This document shows positions 1 through 6,994 of a stretch of 64,000 nucleotides of DNA, piece after piece (the stretch's first letter is position 1; every line of letters begins with the position of its first letter). Origin of the DNA: Oscillospiraceae bacterium (GTDB lineage: Bacteria; Bacillota; Clostridia; Oscillospirales; CAG-272); NCBI GenBank assembly GCA_015064285.1, contig SVSN01000007.1, positions 1 through 64,000 of the forward strand. The letters are read 5' to 3'. Under the pieces are notes generated by a model that worked only from the letters and a program-made list of their open reading frames with translations, did no database searches and was not told the origin of the DNA. The position numbers were made by a program, and so were the translations under genes.

Positions 1-16
1 TAGGTATTCGCCAACA

Positions 17-60
17 CGAAACGACGGAGGTTAGACAAGGTTCTAACCTCTCGTTCGTTT
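17..60. terminator. Long hairpin at the window edge, possible terminator
   Basis: GAGGTTAGA (27-35) pairs perfectly with TCTAACCTC (42-50), and the flanks extend the stem imperfectly (ACGAAACGA against TCGTTCGTTT). It probably ends a transcript entering from the left, but the upstream gene lies outside the window and there is only a short T run. The role is inferred. Confidence 0.4.
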
Positions 61-113
61 TGGGATAATTCAGAGGAAAGCATACCGGCGTTTAACAGCA
101 GATATTACGCTAA

Positions 114-429
114 GGTATTCTCACAAAATATAGAGCATACCTCGGAATTTGCGAAGCAAATTCGCAGCGTTTATCAGCCGACAGAACGCTTTGGTATTCT
201 CACAAAGTATAGAGCGTACCTCGGAATTTGCGAAGCAAATTCATAGCGTTTATCAGCTGACAGAACGCTTTGGTATTCTCACAAAGTATAGAGCGTACCT
301 CGGAATTTGCGAAGCAAATTCATAGCGTTTATCAGCTGACAGAACGCTTTGGTATTCTCACAAAGTATAGAGCGTACCTCGGAATTTGCGAAGCAAATTC
401 ATAGCGTTTATCAGCTGACAGAACGCTTT
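114..429. repeat. Four tandem copies of a 79-bp structured repeat
   Basis: The string GGTATTCTCACAAA recurs at 114, 193, 272 and 351, and a partial GGTATTCTC starts a fifth unit at 430, giving an exact 79-bp period. The last three units are identical or nearly so; the first differs at a few bases. Each unit has a perfect short palindrome (GAATTTGC-GAA-GCAAATTC) and a second inverted repeat (AGCGTT...AACGCT), so an RNA copy would fold into two hairpins. A decayed unit may lie at 81-113. No ORF explains it. It ends about 20 bp before the tRNA-Asn gene. Function is unknown. Confidence 0.9.
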
Positions 430-451
430 GGTATTCTCCCCATAAACGCGG

Positions 452-524
452 TCCTCCATAGCTCAGTCGGTAGAGCACCTGACTGTTAATCAGGGTGTCA
501 CTGGTTCGAGTCCAGTTGGGGGAG
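452..524 (+). tRNA. tRNA-Asn (GTT)
   Basis: This is a 73-nt cloverleaf. The acceptor arm TCCTCCA pairs with TGGGGGA and is followed by discriminator G. The D arm contains AGCTCAGTCGGTAGAGC, the anticodon arm CTGACTGTTAATCAG has GTT in the loop, and the T arm contains GGTTCGAGTCC. No CCA is encoded. A strong terminator follows directly. Confidence 0.97.
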
Positions 525-533
525 TGAATTAAG

Positions 534-563
534 CCTCACGGAATTTCTTCCGTGGGGTTTTTT
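534..563 (+). terminator. Rho-independent terminator after tRNA-Asn
   Basis: CCTCACGGAA (534-543) pairs with TTCCGTGGGG (548-557) over a TTTC loop and is followed by six T. It ends the tRNA-Asn transcript. Confidence 0.9.
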
Positions 564-578
564 CTTGCTCATACGAAG

Positions 579-645
579 CTGACTCTGCTGCCGGGTGTCA
601 CTGATTCAAGACCAGCCGCCATAGGCGAGGGGAGTGATTAGACCT
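579..645 (+). pseudogene. Degenerate copy of the tRNA-Asn 3' half
   Basis: Starting with CTGACT, this stretch keeps the order of the tRNA-Asn anticodon arm, T arm and 3' flank. GTGTCACTGATTCAAGACCAG corresponds to the T-arm region of the real gene, and GGGGAGTGATTAGACCT matches its 3' end and flank. There is an insertion and several mismatches, and no 5' half. It looks like a relic of a duplicated or displaced tRNA 3' end. It cannot be a working tRNA. Confidence 0.5.
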
Positions 646-722
646 TTGCAGTTTTTCAAGGTTTTTTCTTTTATGAAAAATTACAGCTTTGTACATTTTT
701 ATCTAAACAAAAAGAAATTTCA

Positions 723-751
723 TTGACGAATCAAGGCAGATATGCTATACT
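723..751 (+). promoter_or_regulatory. Sigma-A promoter of the GH28-like/M20 operon
   Basis: TTGACG (723-728) and TATACT (746-751) are separated by 17 bp. The ORF-track start at 723 lies inside this -35 box, so the real start codon must be downstream. Confidence 0.8.
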
Positions 752-803
752 GAAACTAAATAAAAGTGAAACTAAAGTTTCTGAAATTGAGGGAGGGTAT
801 GCT

Positions 804-2807
804 TTGAAAATTTTATATCTTGGGAACAGCATTACACTGCATGGTATCAGTCATAGCATTGGATGGCATGGTGAATGGGGGATGGCGGCATCGGCGGCGG
901 AAAAGGACTATGTCCACTGCCTGAACCGGATGATCGAAGAAAAAGAATCGGTTTCCGTGGAATATAAGGTGCGCAATGTGGCGGATTTTGAAAGAATGCC
1001 GGATACTTTTGATCTGGAAACGCTGGCGGAACTGCGGGACTGGGCGCCGGATGTGCTGGTTCTGCGGATCTGCGAAAATACGCCGGAAGATAAGGTGGAG
1101 GCGTTCGGTGAGGCCTATCTGCGGCTGATCCGGTATTTCCAGATTCCGAATATCAAGATTTATGCGGTAGGGGCTTTCTGGAAGCATGAGCGGAAGGAGG
1201 AATGCATCCGCCGGGCAGGGGCGCTGCTGGGTGTGACCTATGTTTCTCTGGAACATCTGCATTCGGAGGCATACCAGGCCATCGGTCTTTTTGAGCATTC
1301 CGGTGTAGCGGCACATCCTTCCGATAAGGGAATGAAAGCCATTGCAGACGCCATTTTTGACGCCATGCGGAAAACCCGAACCAATGCATGGTTCTATCCC
1401 TTTGTAAAGCCGGAACCTTCTTCCACAAGATACCGGGTACAGGTTGGTGAAATCGATGTTCCCTGCTATGTCTGCCGGGTATCAGCCATGCCGTTTAACC
1501 GGGTATGGCCGGGCAGTCAGCGGCCTCTGGATCAGACGGAGATGGCATATTTTGTGAACTTTGCTTCTGCCGTGCCCCAGGAGATCACCGTAACCATGAG
1601 CCGGGATTTCAGTGAGGCTGTGATCAGGCCTCTGTCCAAAAATATTCCGTTGAAAATTGACGGACGGAAGATCACCTTTACGCTGAAAGACGCAGGACAG
1701 TATTCTCTGGAAATAGACGGACGACACGGGAATCTGCACATTTTCATGGATCCGCTGGAAACAGATCCCGCGGCACTGGAAAAGGACAGAGAAAGACAGA
1801 AAAACGCCACATATTATTTTGCTCCCGGGATCCATGAAGCGGGGATGATTACCCTGCGGGAAGGCGAGAGCCTGTACATTGCCGAAGGAGCAGTGGTGCA
1901 TGGAATGGTTACCGCTGTGGACTGCGGAAACATCGGTATCTACGGTCACGGTATTCTGGATCAGTCGAGATACGAACGGAACACCTACCAGAGCGGCATC
2001 ATCCGCATGACCCGGTGCCGGAATATTGAGATCGAGGGGATCATACTCAGAGATTCCAGCGCCTGGACCATGACGCTGCTCAACTGTGACGGCGTGGAAT
2101 GCCGGAACCTGAAAGCCATCGGTATGTGGCGGTACAATGCGGATGGCTTCGATTTCTGCAACTGCCGGAATGTGCATGTGACAGACTGCTTCCTGCGGAA
2201 TTTTGACGATGTGATCGTACTCAAAGGCCTGCGCACCGGCGAACCGTCCGCAGAACTGTGGAATCTGGAAAATATTCTGGTGGAAAACTGTGTTCTCTGG
2301 TGTGACTGGGGCGGAGCGCTGGAAATCGGTGCGGAAACCGTGGCGGACGAATATAAGAACATCACGTTCCGGAATATCGATATCATCCGGAACGACTCCG
2401 GGGCACTTCGGATCCAGAGCGGTGACCGGGCGGAAGTCCATGATGTACTGTATGAGGATATCCGGGTGGAATACTCCGGATACGACAGAGCGTCCGTGTA
2501 CCAGCAAAGCGACGATATGGTGTACGCACCGCCGGAAGAATACTATGTGCCGGATGCGATCCGTGTATGGATGTACTGCAATATGTGGACAAAGGACGGC
2601 ATTCTGGGGCACGTACACGATATTACCTATAAAAATATTCAGGTGTTCACCGAACCGGGAATGTCTGCGCCTGCCTGCAGCTTTTTCGGGGCGGACGGAG
2701 AGCACAGGGTGGAAAATGTGACCATTGACGGATTTTATGTAAACGGTATATCCGCTGTACCGGATGTGAATACCAACGAATTTGCCGGACAACCGGATGT
2801 GAAATAA
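804..2807 (+). CDS. SGNH-like plus GH28 (polygalacturonase-like) protein
   Basis: A 667-aa protein with two parts. The first ~200 residues begin ILYLGNSITLHG, the GDSL-type block I of SGNH hydrolases. The C-terminal half is a right-handed beta-helix of GH28 type with NADGFD and FDDVIVLKG, the expected catalytic-Asp motifs, and repeated NIEIEGI/NVHVTDC coils. Family knowledge suggests cleavage of galacturonic-acid-containing glycans (pectin), perhaps with ester removal by the SGNH part. No signal peptide is seen, so it is probably intracellular. I chose TTG at 804 because GAGGGAGG sits about 8 bp upstream and the promoter covers the earlier start. It is the first gene of a tight operon reaching 6306. 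Substrate is inferred. Confidence 0.82.
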   Translation: MKILYLGNSITLHGISHSIGWHGEWGMAASAAEKDYVHCLNRMIEEKESVSVEYKVRNVADFERMPDTFDLETLAELRDWAPDVLVLRICENTPEDKVEAFGEAYLRLIRYFQIPNIKIYAVGAFWKHERKEECIRRAGALLGVTYVSLEHLHSEAYQAIGLFEHSGVAAHPSDKGMKAIADAIFDAMRKTRTNAWFYPFVKPEPSSTRYRVQVGEIDVPCYVCRVSAMPFNRVWPGSQRPLDQTEMAYFVNFASAVPQEITVTMSRDFSEAVIRPLSKNIPLKIDGRKITFTLKDAGQYSLEIDGRHGNLHIFMDPLETDPAALEKDRERQKNATYYFAPGIHEAGMITLREGESLYIAEGAVVHGMVTAVDCGNIGIYGHGILDQSRYERNTYQSGIIRMTRCRNIEIEGIILRDSSAWTMTLLNCDGVECRNLKAIGMWRYNADGFDFCNCRNVHVTDCFLRNFDDVIVLKGLRTGEPSAELWNLENILVENCVLWCDWGGALEIGAETVADEYKNITFRNIDIIRNDSGALRIQSGDRAEVHDVLYEDIRVEYSGYDRASVYQQSDDMVYAPPEEYYVPDAIRVWMYCNMWTKDGILGHVHDITYKNIQVFTEPGMSAPACSFFGADGEHRVENVTIDGFYVNGISAVPDVNTNEFAGQPDVK

Positions 2808-2822
2808 GGAGATGGTGAGAAT

Positions 2823-3560
2823 ATGACTTTTGATGTAAATCATCCGGTGCTGTTCGGTCTTGTTGCCGTAATCATCGCCGCAGTGCTGGGACAATCTGTG
2901 TTTTTTCTGGTGAAAGCCTGGAAAAGAGGACGGGAAATCGGTATGGATCCGGCAAAGCTGCGCCGAATTGCGGTAACTGCCGCCGTGTTCACCATAGCTC
3001 CCGCTGTGGCGATTGTGATCAGTGTGATTACGCTGGCAAAAGACCTGGGCGTAGCGCTGCCCTGGTTCCGGCTCAGTGTGGTAGGTTCGCTGTCCTATGA
3101 AACCATTGCGGCGGCCAATGCGGAAAGCGCCATGGGTCTGACCTTCGGGCAGGTAAGCGCGCTGACTGCCTCTCAGTACGTGACCATTGTTGCTGTAATG
3201 ACCCTGTCCATTATGGTGGGGATCTGGCTGGTGCCGGTACTGGCGAAGCGGATGCAGAAAGGCATGGTGTCTCTGGAAAAGAGAGACAAAAAATGGGCGG
3301 ATATTTTTCAGTCCGCCATGTTCATCGGTATGATCGCCGCTTTTGTGGGGTATGTATTCTGTGATGTATCCACGATTTTCCACGGATCTGCCGTTGGGCT
3401 GATTCCGGTGTGCGTTATGGCAGTATCCGCCCTTGTAATGTGCCTGTCCGGGGTACTGGTGAAGGTGACAAAAGCCCGCTGGATTTCCGATTACGCTTTG
3501 CCGGTGAGTCTGATCGTTGGCATGGCAAGCGCCATTCCGATTACCGCATGGCTGAGCTGA
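2823..3560 (+). CDS. DUF5058 family membrane protein
   Basis: A 245-aa integral membrane protein with about six hydrophobic segments. The N-terminus HPVLFGLVAVIIAAVLGQSV and the basic loop after it match my recollection of DUF5058 proteins of Clostridia, whose function is not known. It lies 15 bp after the GH28-like gene and 12 bp before another membrane protein, which is followed by an M20 peptidase. This conserved-looking order suggests the two membrane proteins form one transporter or carrier for the peptidase's substrate or product; that role is inferred. GGAG precedes the ATG. Confidence 0.75.
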   Translation: MTFDVNHPVLFGLVAVIIAAVLGQSVFFLVKAWKRGREIGMDPAKLRRIAVTAAVFTIAPAVAIVISVITLAKDLGVALPWFRLSVVGSLSYETIAAANAESAMGLTFGQVSALTASQYVTIVAVMTLSIMVGIWLVPVLAKRMQKGMVSLEKRDKKWADIFQSAMFIGMIAAFVGYVFCDVSTIFHGSAVGLIPVCVMAVSALVMCLSGVLVKVTKARWISDYALPVSLIVGMASAIPITAWLS

Positions 3561-3572
3561 GGAGGAGAAAAT

Positions 3573-4238
3573 ATGAAAAAATACGATACCTATATGGATA
3601 AAGTACATCACTGGGGCACGGTATGGAATCTTTCCATGATGGTGATTCTGCTGGCTTTCCCGGCGGTGGTGGGGATTCTGTTCGGCGCCGCACCGGATCT
3701 GCAGGGGCTTGTGATGGGTCTTGTTGCCACGGCACCCATGTACTGGGCGGTGGGCGTGATTGAAACCATTACCTATATTCCCATGCTGGGAGCGGGCGGT
3801 TCCTATCTGTCTTTCGTGACCGGGAATATCTCCAATCTGAAGCTGCCCTGTGCGCTGAATGCGCTGGAACAGGCGGGCGTGAAAGCCGGTTCCGATGAAG
3901 GGGAAGTAGTTTCTACCATCGCGATTGCCGTTTCCAGTATCGTAACCACGCTGATCATCATTCTGGGCGTGATCCTGATTGTACCGCTGTCCCCGATCCT
4001 CAATGCACCTGTACTGGAGCCTGCCTTTGCGCAGATTCTGCCGGCACTGTTCGGCGGACTGGGCGTGGTGTTCGTTTCCCGGAACTGGAAGATCGCCATT
4101 GCGCCTGTTTCCCTGATGCTGGTGCTGTTTATCGCCGTGCCTGCCCTGAATGCCGGAACGGTGGGGATTATGGTGCCGGTCAGTGTGCTGTTTACCCTTG
4201 GGGTGAGCCGGATTCTGTATAAGAAAGGGTGGCTGTGA
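3573..4238 (+). CDS. Small polytopic membrane protein, partner of DUF5058
   Basis: A 221-aa protein with five to six hydrophobic helices and a short charged N-terminus (MKKYDTYMDKVHHWG). I do not recognise a named family with certainty. GGAGGAG lies just upstream of the ATG. The gene is wedged between the DUF5058 gene (12-bp gap) and the M20 peptidase (stop and start overlap as TGATG), so translation is probably coupled. It may be the second subunit of a two-component membrane carrier. The evidence is position and hydrophobicity only. Confidence 0.8.
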   Translation: MKKYDTYMDKVHHWGTVWNLSMMVILLAFPAVVGILFGAAPDLQGLVMGLVATAPMYWAVGVIETITYIPMLGAGGSYLSFVTGNISNLKLPCALNALEQAGVKAGSDEGEVVSTIAIAVSSIVTTLIIILGVILIVPLSPILNAPVLEPAFAQILPALFGGLGVVFVSRNWKIAIAPVSLMLVLFIAVPALNAGTVGIMVPVSVLFTLGVSRILYKKGWL

Positions 4239-5671
4239 TGGTGGTTTATATCATTCTGGGACTTCTCGCCCTTCTTGTGGCAGTCATTCTCATCCGTACT
4301 GCCCTGTTCCGCCCGAAAACGATGCCTGTTGCGGAAAGCGAACCGGTAACCTTTGACAGAGAGGCGGCTGTGGATGCTCTGCAGGCGCTGGTACAGTGCA
4401 GAACCGTTTCCTATTACGATCATGCACTGGAGGATGACGGGGAATTTGAAAAGCTGATCGGAATGCTGCCCCGGCTGTATCCGGCAGTGTGGGAAACCTG
4501 CAAACTGACCCGTCTGCCCGACAGAGGACTTTTGTTTCTGTGGCAGGGGAAAGCCCACGATGCTCCCTCCGTAATGATGGCACATTACGATGTGGTGCCG
4601 GTGGAAGAGGAAAACTGGGGAAAACCGCCGTTTGCCGGGATCATCGAAGACGGTGTGCTGTGGGGCAGAGGAACGCTGGATACCAAAGTTACCTTCAATG
4701 GCGTGCTGTCTGCGGCAAATCACCTGATCCAGGAAGGCTTTATGCCTGCGCAGGATATGTATTTTGCTTTCTCCGGCGGCGAGGAAGTCAACGGAGAGGG
4801 TGCTGTCCACATTGTGCGCTGGTTTTTGGAACATCAGATTAAGCCTGCACTGGTGGTGGATGAAGGGGGCGCCGTGGTGGAAAATGTATTCCCCGGGGTG
4901 AAAAATCCCTGCGGTCTGATCGGGATTGCGGAAAAAGGGATGATGAACCTGACCTTTTCCGTTTCCTCCGGCGGCGGACACGCTTCCGCACCGAAACCCC
5001 ACACCCCCATCGGGATTCTGGCAAAGGCCTGTTGTTCTGTGGAAAACAAGCCTTTCCCCATGCGGCTGTCAAAGCCGGCGGCGGAAATGTTTGATACCCT
5101 GGGACGCCATTCCACCTTCCTGTTCCGGATAATTTTTGCCAATATGTGGCTGTTCTCCGGAGTGATCGATCTGCTGGGACGGAAAACCGGCGGCGAAATC
5201 AATGCGCTGGTGCGGACAACGGTGGCGTTCACCCAGGCAAGCGGCAGCAAAGCGCCCAATGTGATCCCGCCGAGAGCGGAAATGACTGCCAACCTGCGTC
5301 TCTCTCCCGCCGATACGGTGGAGGGTGCGGCGGCACGGATCCGCAAGGTGGTAGGGGACGATTCCGTGACCCTGACGGTGGGCAGCCATATGGAACCCAG
5401 TCCCGTTTCCGAAACCGATTGCCCCGCATGGGATAAGGTAGCCTCTGCGGTTGCCCATACCTGGCCGGGATGCATCGTGTCGCCCTATCTGATGGTGCAG
5501 TGCTCCGACAGCCGCCATTACCGGGATCTGTCCGACCATGTGTACCGCTTCTCCGCCATGGCGCTGACCTCTGCGGAACGGGCTACCATCCACGGCAGCA
5601 ATGAACGGATCCGGCTGGAAGCGATCGGACAGGCTGTGGAATTCTATATCCGGCTGATGATGCTGTGCTGA
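4238..5671 (+). CDS. M20 family metallopeptidase, membrane anchored
   Basis: A 477-aa protein. Residues 1-23 form one N-terminal membrane helix. The zinc-peptidase signature follows: HYDVVP (~116-121), WGRGTLDTK with the bridging Asp (~148), and the GEEVNGEGA catalytic Glu pair (~182). A dimerisation/lid domain occupies the middle and a final zinc His lies near the C-terminus (IHGSNERI). The family includes carboxypeptidase-, succinyl-diaminopimelate desuccinylase- and dipeptidase-like enzymes. I chose ATG 4238, which overlaps the previous stop (TGATG), over the GTG at 4229. Together with DUF5058 and its partner it may process and transport an amidated compound; the substrate cannot be told. 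Confidence 0.9.
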   Translation: MVVYIILGLLALLVAVILIRTALFRPKTMPVAESEPVTFDREAAVDALQALVQCRTVSYYDHALEDDGEFEKLIGMLPRLYPAVWETCKLTRLPDRGLLFLWQGKAHDAPSVMMAHYDVVPVEEENWGKPPFAGIIEDGVLWGRGTLDTKVTFNGVLSAANHLIQEGFMPAQDMYFAFSGGEEVNGEGAVHIVRWFLEHQIKPALVVDEGGAVVENVFPGVKNPCGLIGIAEKGMMNLTFSVSSGGGHASAPKPHTPIGILAKACCSVENKPFPMRLSKPAAEMFDTLGRHSTFLFRIIFANMWLFSGVIDLLGRKTGGEINALVRTTVAFTQASGSKAPNVIPPRAEMTANLRLSPADTVEGAAARIRKVVGDDSVTLTVGSHMEPSPVSETDCPAWDKVASAVAHTWPGCIVSPYLMVQCSDSRHYRDLSDHVYRFSAMALTSAERATIHGSNERIRLEAIGQAVEFYIRLMMLC

Positions 5672-5679
5672 GGTGACGT

Positions 5680-6306
5680 ATGCATAAATATTTCTCCTGT
5701 TTCGGGCTGCCCGGTACAATGGTGCTGACTTTCCTGTTGTCCCTGACGGCTGTGATTCTGGCTGCCGGTTTCCGGACAAGGGACAGATGGCTTTGCATGG
5801 CGGCTATGCTTCTTTCCACGGTCGGAGATATATTCATGGACAATTTCATGGATATCGGCTCAAAAATTCCGATTCCCCCCTTTTTCGTGGGGGCCGCGTT
5901 CTTCATTCTGGCGCATATTGTGTATATCTTCGCCTTTTCTTCCCTGATCCGGGCAAAGGAATATACGCTTGTCAATCCCGGGTTCTGGGCTGCGATTGTG
6001 TTTGTGCTGGCCTGTGGGGTGTTTGTAATTGCGAAAAGCCTTTCCGGCGGCAGTGTGAACTGGGGCATGATGCTTCTGTGCGTGGTGTATATGTGCATCA
6101 TCGGCACCAACTGTGCGTTTATCTCCTCCTTCGCATGGTCAGTGAAAAGCATCCGTTCCATTGCGGCCCTGGGGGCGGTTTCCTTCTTCATTTCCGATTT
6201 GATCATCGGCTATAACGTGCTGGTGGGCTATCCCGGCGACACAATCTGGGGTCTGATCTGGTGGTTCTATCCTATAGGACAGTTCTTTATGATTCTCTGC
6301 GGATAA
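5680..6306 (+). CDS. YhhN family (lysoplasmalogenase-like) membrane protein
   Basis: A 208-aa protein with about eight hydrophobic helices. It carries the spaced motifs of the YhhN/TMEM86 family: STVGDIFMD in an early helix, GAAFFILAHIVYIFAF, and a C-terminal GAVSFFISDLIIG. Members of the family hydrolyse the vinyl-ether bond of lysoplasmalogens, and some Clostridia make plasmalogens. It lies 8 bp after the M20 gene and is the last gene of the operon. Assignment rests on motif pattern and topology; the enzymatic role here is unproven. Confidence 0.72.
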   Translation: MHKYFSCFGLPGTMVLTFLLSLTAVILAAGFRTRDRWLCMAAMLLSTVGDIFMDNFMDIGSKIPIPPFFVGAAFFILAHIVYIFAFSSLIRAKEYTLVNPGFWAAIVFVLACGVFVIAKSLSGGSVNWGMMLLCVVYMCIIGTNCAFISSFAWSVKSIRSIAALGAVSFFISDLIIGYNVLVGYPGDTIWGLIWWFYPIGQFFMILCG

Positions 6307-6310
6307 AAAT

Positions 6311-6349
6311 AAGCATGGCCTGTAGGTGTGGTTCCTGCAGGCCATGCTT
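6311..6349. terminator. Bidirectional terminator between convergent genes
   Basis: AAGCATGGCCTGTAGG pairs with CCTGCAGGCCATGCTT (about 16 bp, one G-T). On the minus strand a T-rich tract follows, so it best serves the XRE-type gene, but it also stands at the end of the plus-strand operon. Confidence 0.85.
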
Positions 6350-6365
6350 GTGTATAGGGGATCTC

Positions 6366-6761
6366 TCACAGATATCGTATTGCGAAGTAAATCACATACA
6401 CCCAGTTCAGTGCGCCGTGGAGAATGGCCCAGCCGATGGAGTTCCATTTAACGTATGAGATCACTACAGCCAGTGCAACACCCAGCATGGTGCCGGTTTC
6501 TACGGTGTTTTTCACTTCCTTCCGTTCCACCACCTGCCGGATCACGGTGGGTTCTTTCAGACGCTGGCCGTAGATCAGTTCTTCCACGGTTACCTCAAAA
6601 TATTGGGCAATGCGGTGGAGGGTGTCCAGATCCGGTTCCGTGCGGCCGGTTTCCCAGGAGGATATGGTCTGCCGGGTCACGTTCAGTGCCAGCGCCATGT
6701 CTTCCTGACTGACCTTCTTCTGTTCCCGGTACTTGCGGATATTTTCTCCTACGATGTGCAT
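6366..6761 (-). CDS. XRE-type HTH regulator with C-terminal membrane helices
   Basis: A 131-aa protein. Residues ~1-60 are a Cro/C1-type helix-turn-helix: IRKYREQKKVSQEDMALAL, then VTRQTISSWETGRTEPD. A linker and two hydrophobic helices follow (MLGVALAVVISY; WAILHGALNWVYVIYFA), so it is likely a membrane-tethered repressor. I chose ATG 6761 because AAGGAG lies 8 bp upstream; the longer ORF start has no such site. It is single, convergent with the preceding operon and divergent from the GH5-like operon. The GTATAC repeats over its own -10 region could be an autoregulatory operator (inferred). Confidence 0.88.
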   Translation of the reverse strand: MHIVGENIRKYREQKKVSQEDMALALNVTRQTISSWETGRTEPDLDTLHRIAQYFEVTVEELIYGQRLKEPTVIRQVVERKEVKNTVETGTMLGVALAVVISYVKWNSIGWAILHGALNWVYVIYFAIRYL

Positions 6762-6793
6762 AATAATCTCCTTGCCTTGGTTTTGTTGTATAC

Positions 6794-6822
6794 AGTATAC
6801 CTGCCCCGGTGGAAAATAGCAA
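6794..6822 (-). promoter_or_regulatory. Promoter of the XRE regulator with a palindrome over the -10
   Basis: On the minus strand TTGCTA (6822-6817) and TATACT (6799-6794) are 17 bp apart. The -10 lies in GTATAC-A-GTATAC (6788-6800), an inverted repeat that could be bound by the regulator itself. Confidence 0.6.
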
Positions 6823-6912
6823 GCAACATTTTGTTTCCGGCAACATTTTCCTCTGCAACGGTTTGCTGCAGAGGCCGAAAGCAAATATTTCCCACAGATT
6901 TCACCGGATGTG

Positions 6913-6942
6913 TTGACGAATGGTTGTGCAATATGATACAAT
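6913..6942 (+). promoter_or_regulatory. Promoter of the GH5-like/ThuA/Gfo operon
   Basis: TTGACG (6913-6918) and TACAAT (6937-6942) with an 18-bp spacer lie about 50 bp before the start codon at 6995. Confidence 0.65.
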
Positions 6943-6994
6943 ACAGAAAAGAGCGATACAGAGCGGAGAATACCTGTTGAGGGAGGAAAAACTG

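Noticed and set aside
1482-3611. 709-codon minus-strand ORF
   Set aside because: It is antisense to the GH28-like and DUF5058 genes, has low-complexity His/Arg composition, and lacks a start site or family motif.
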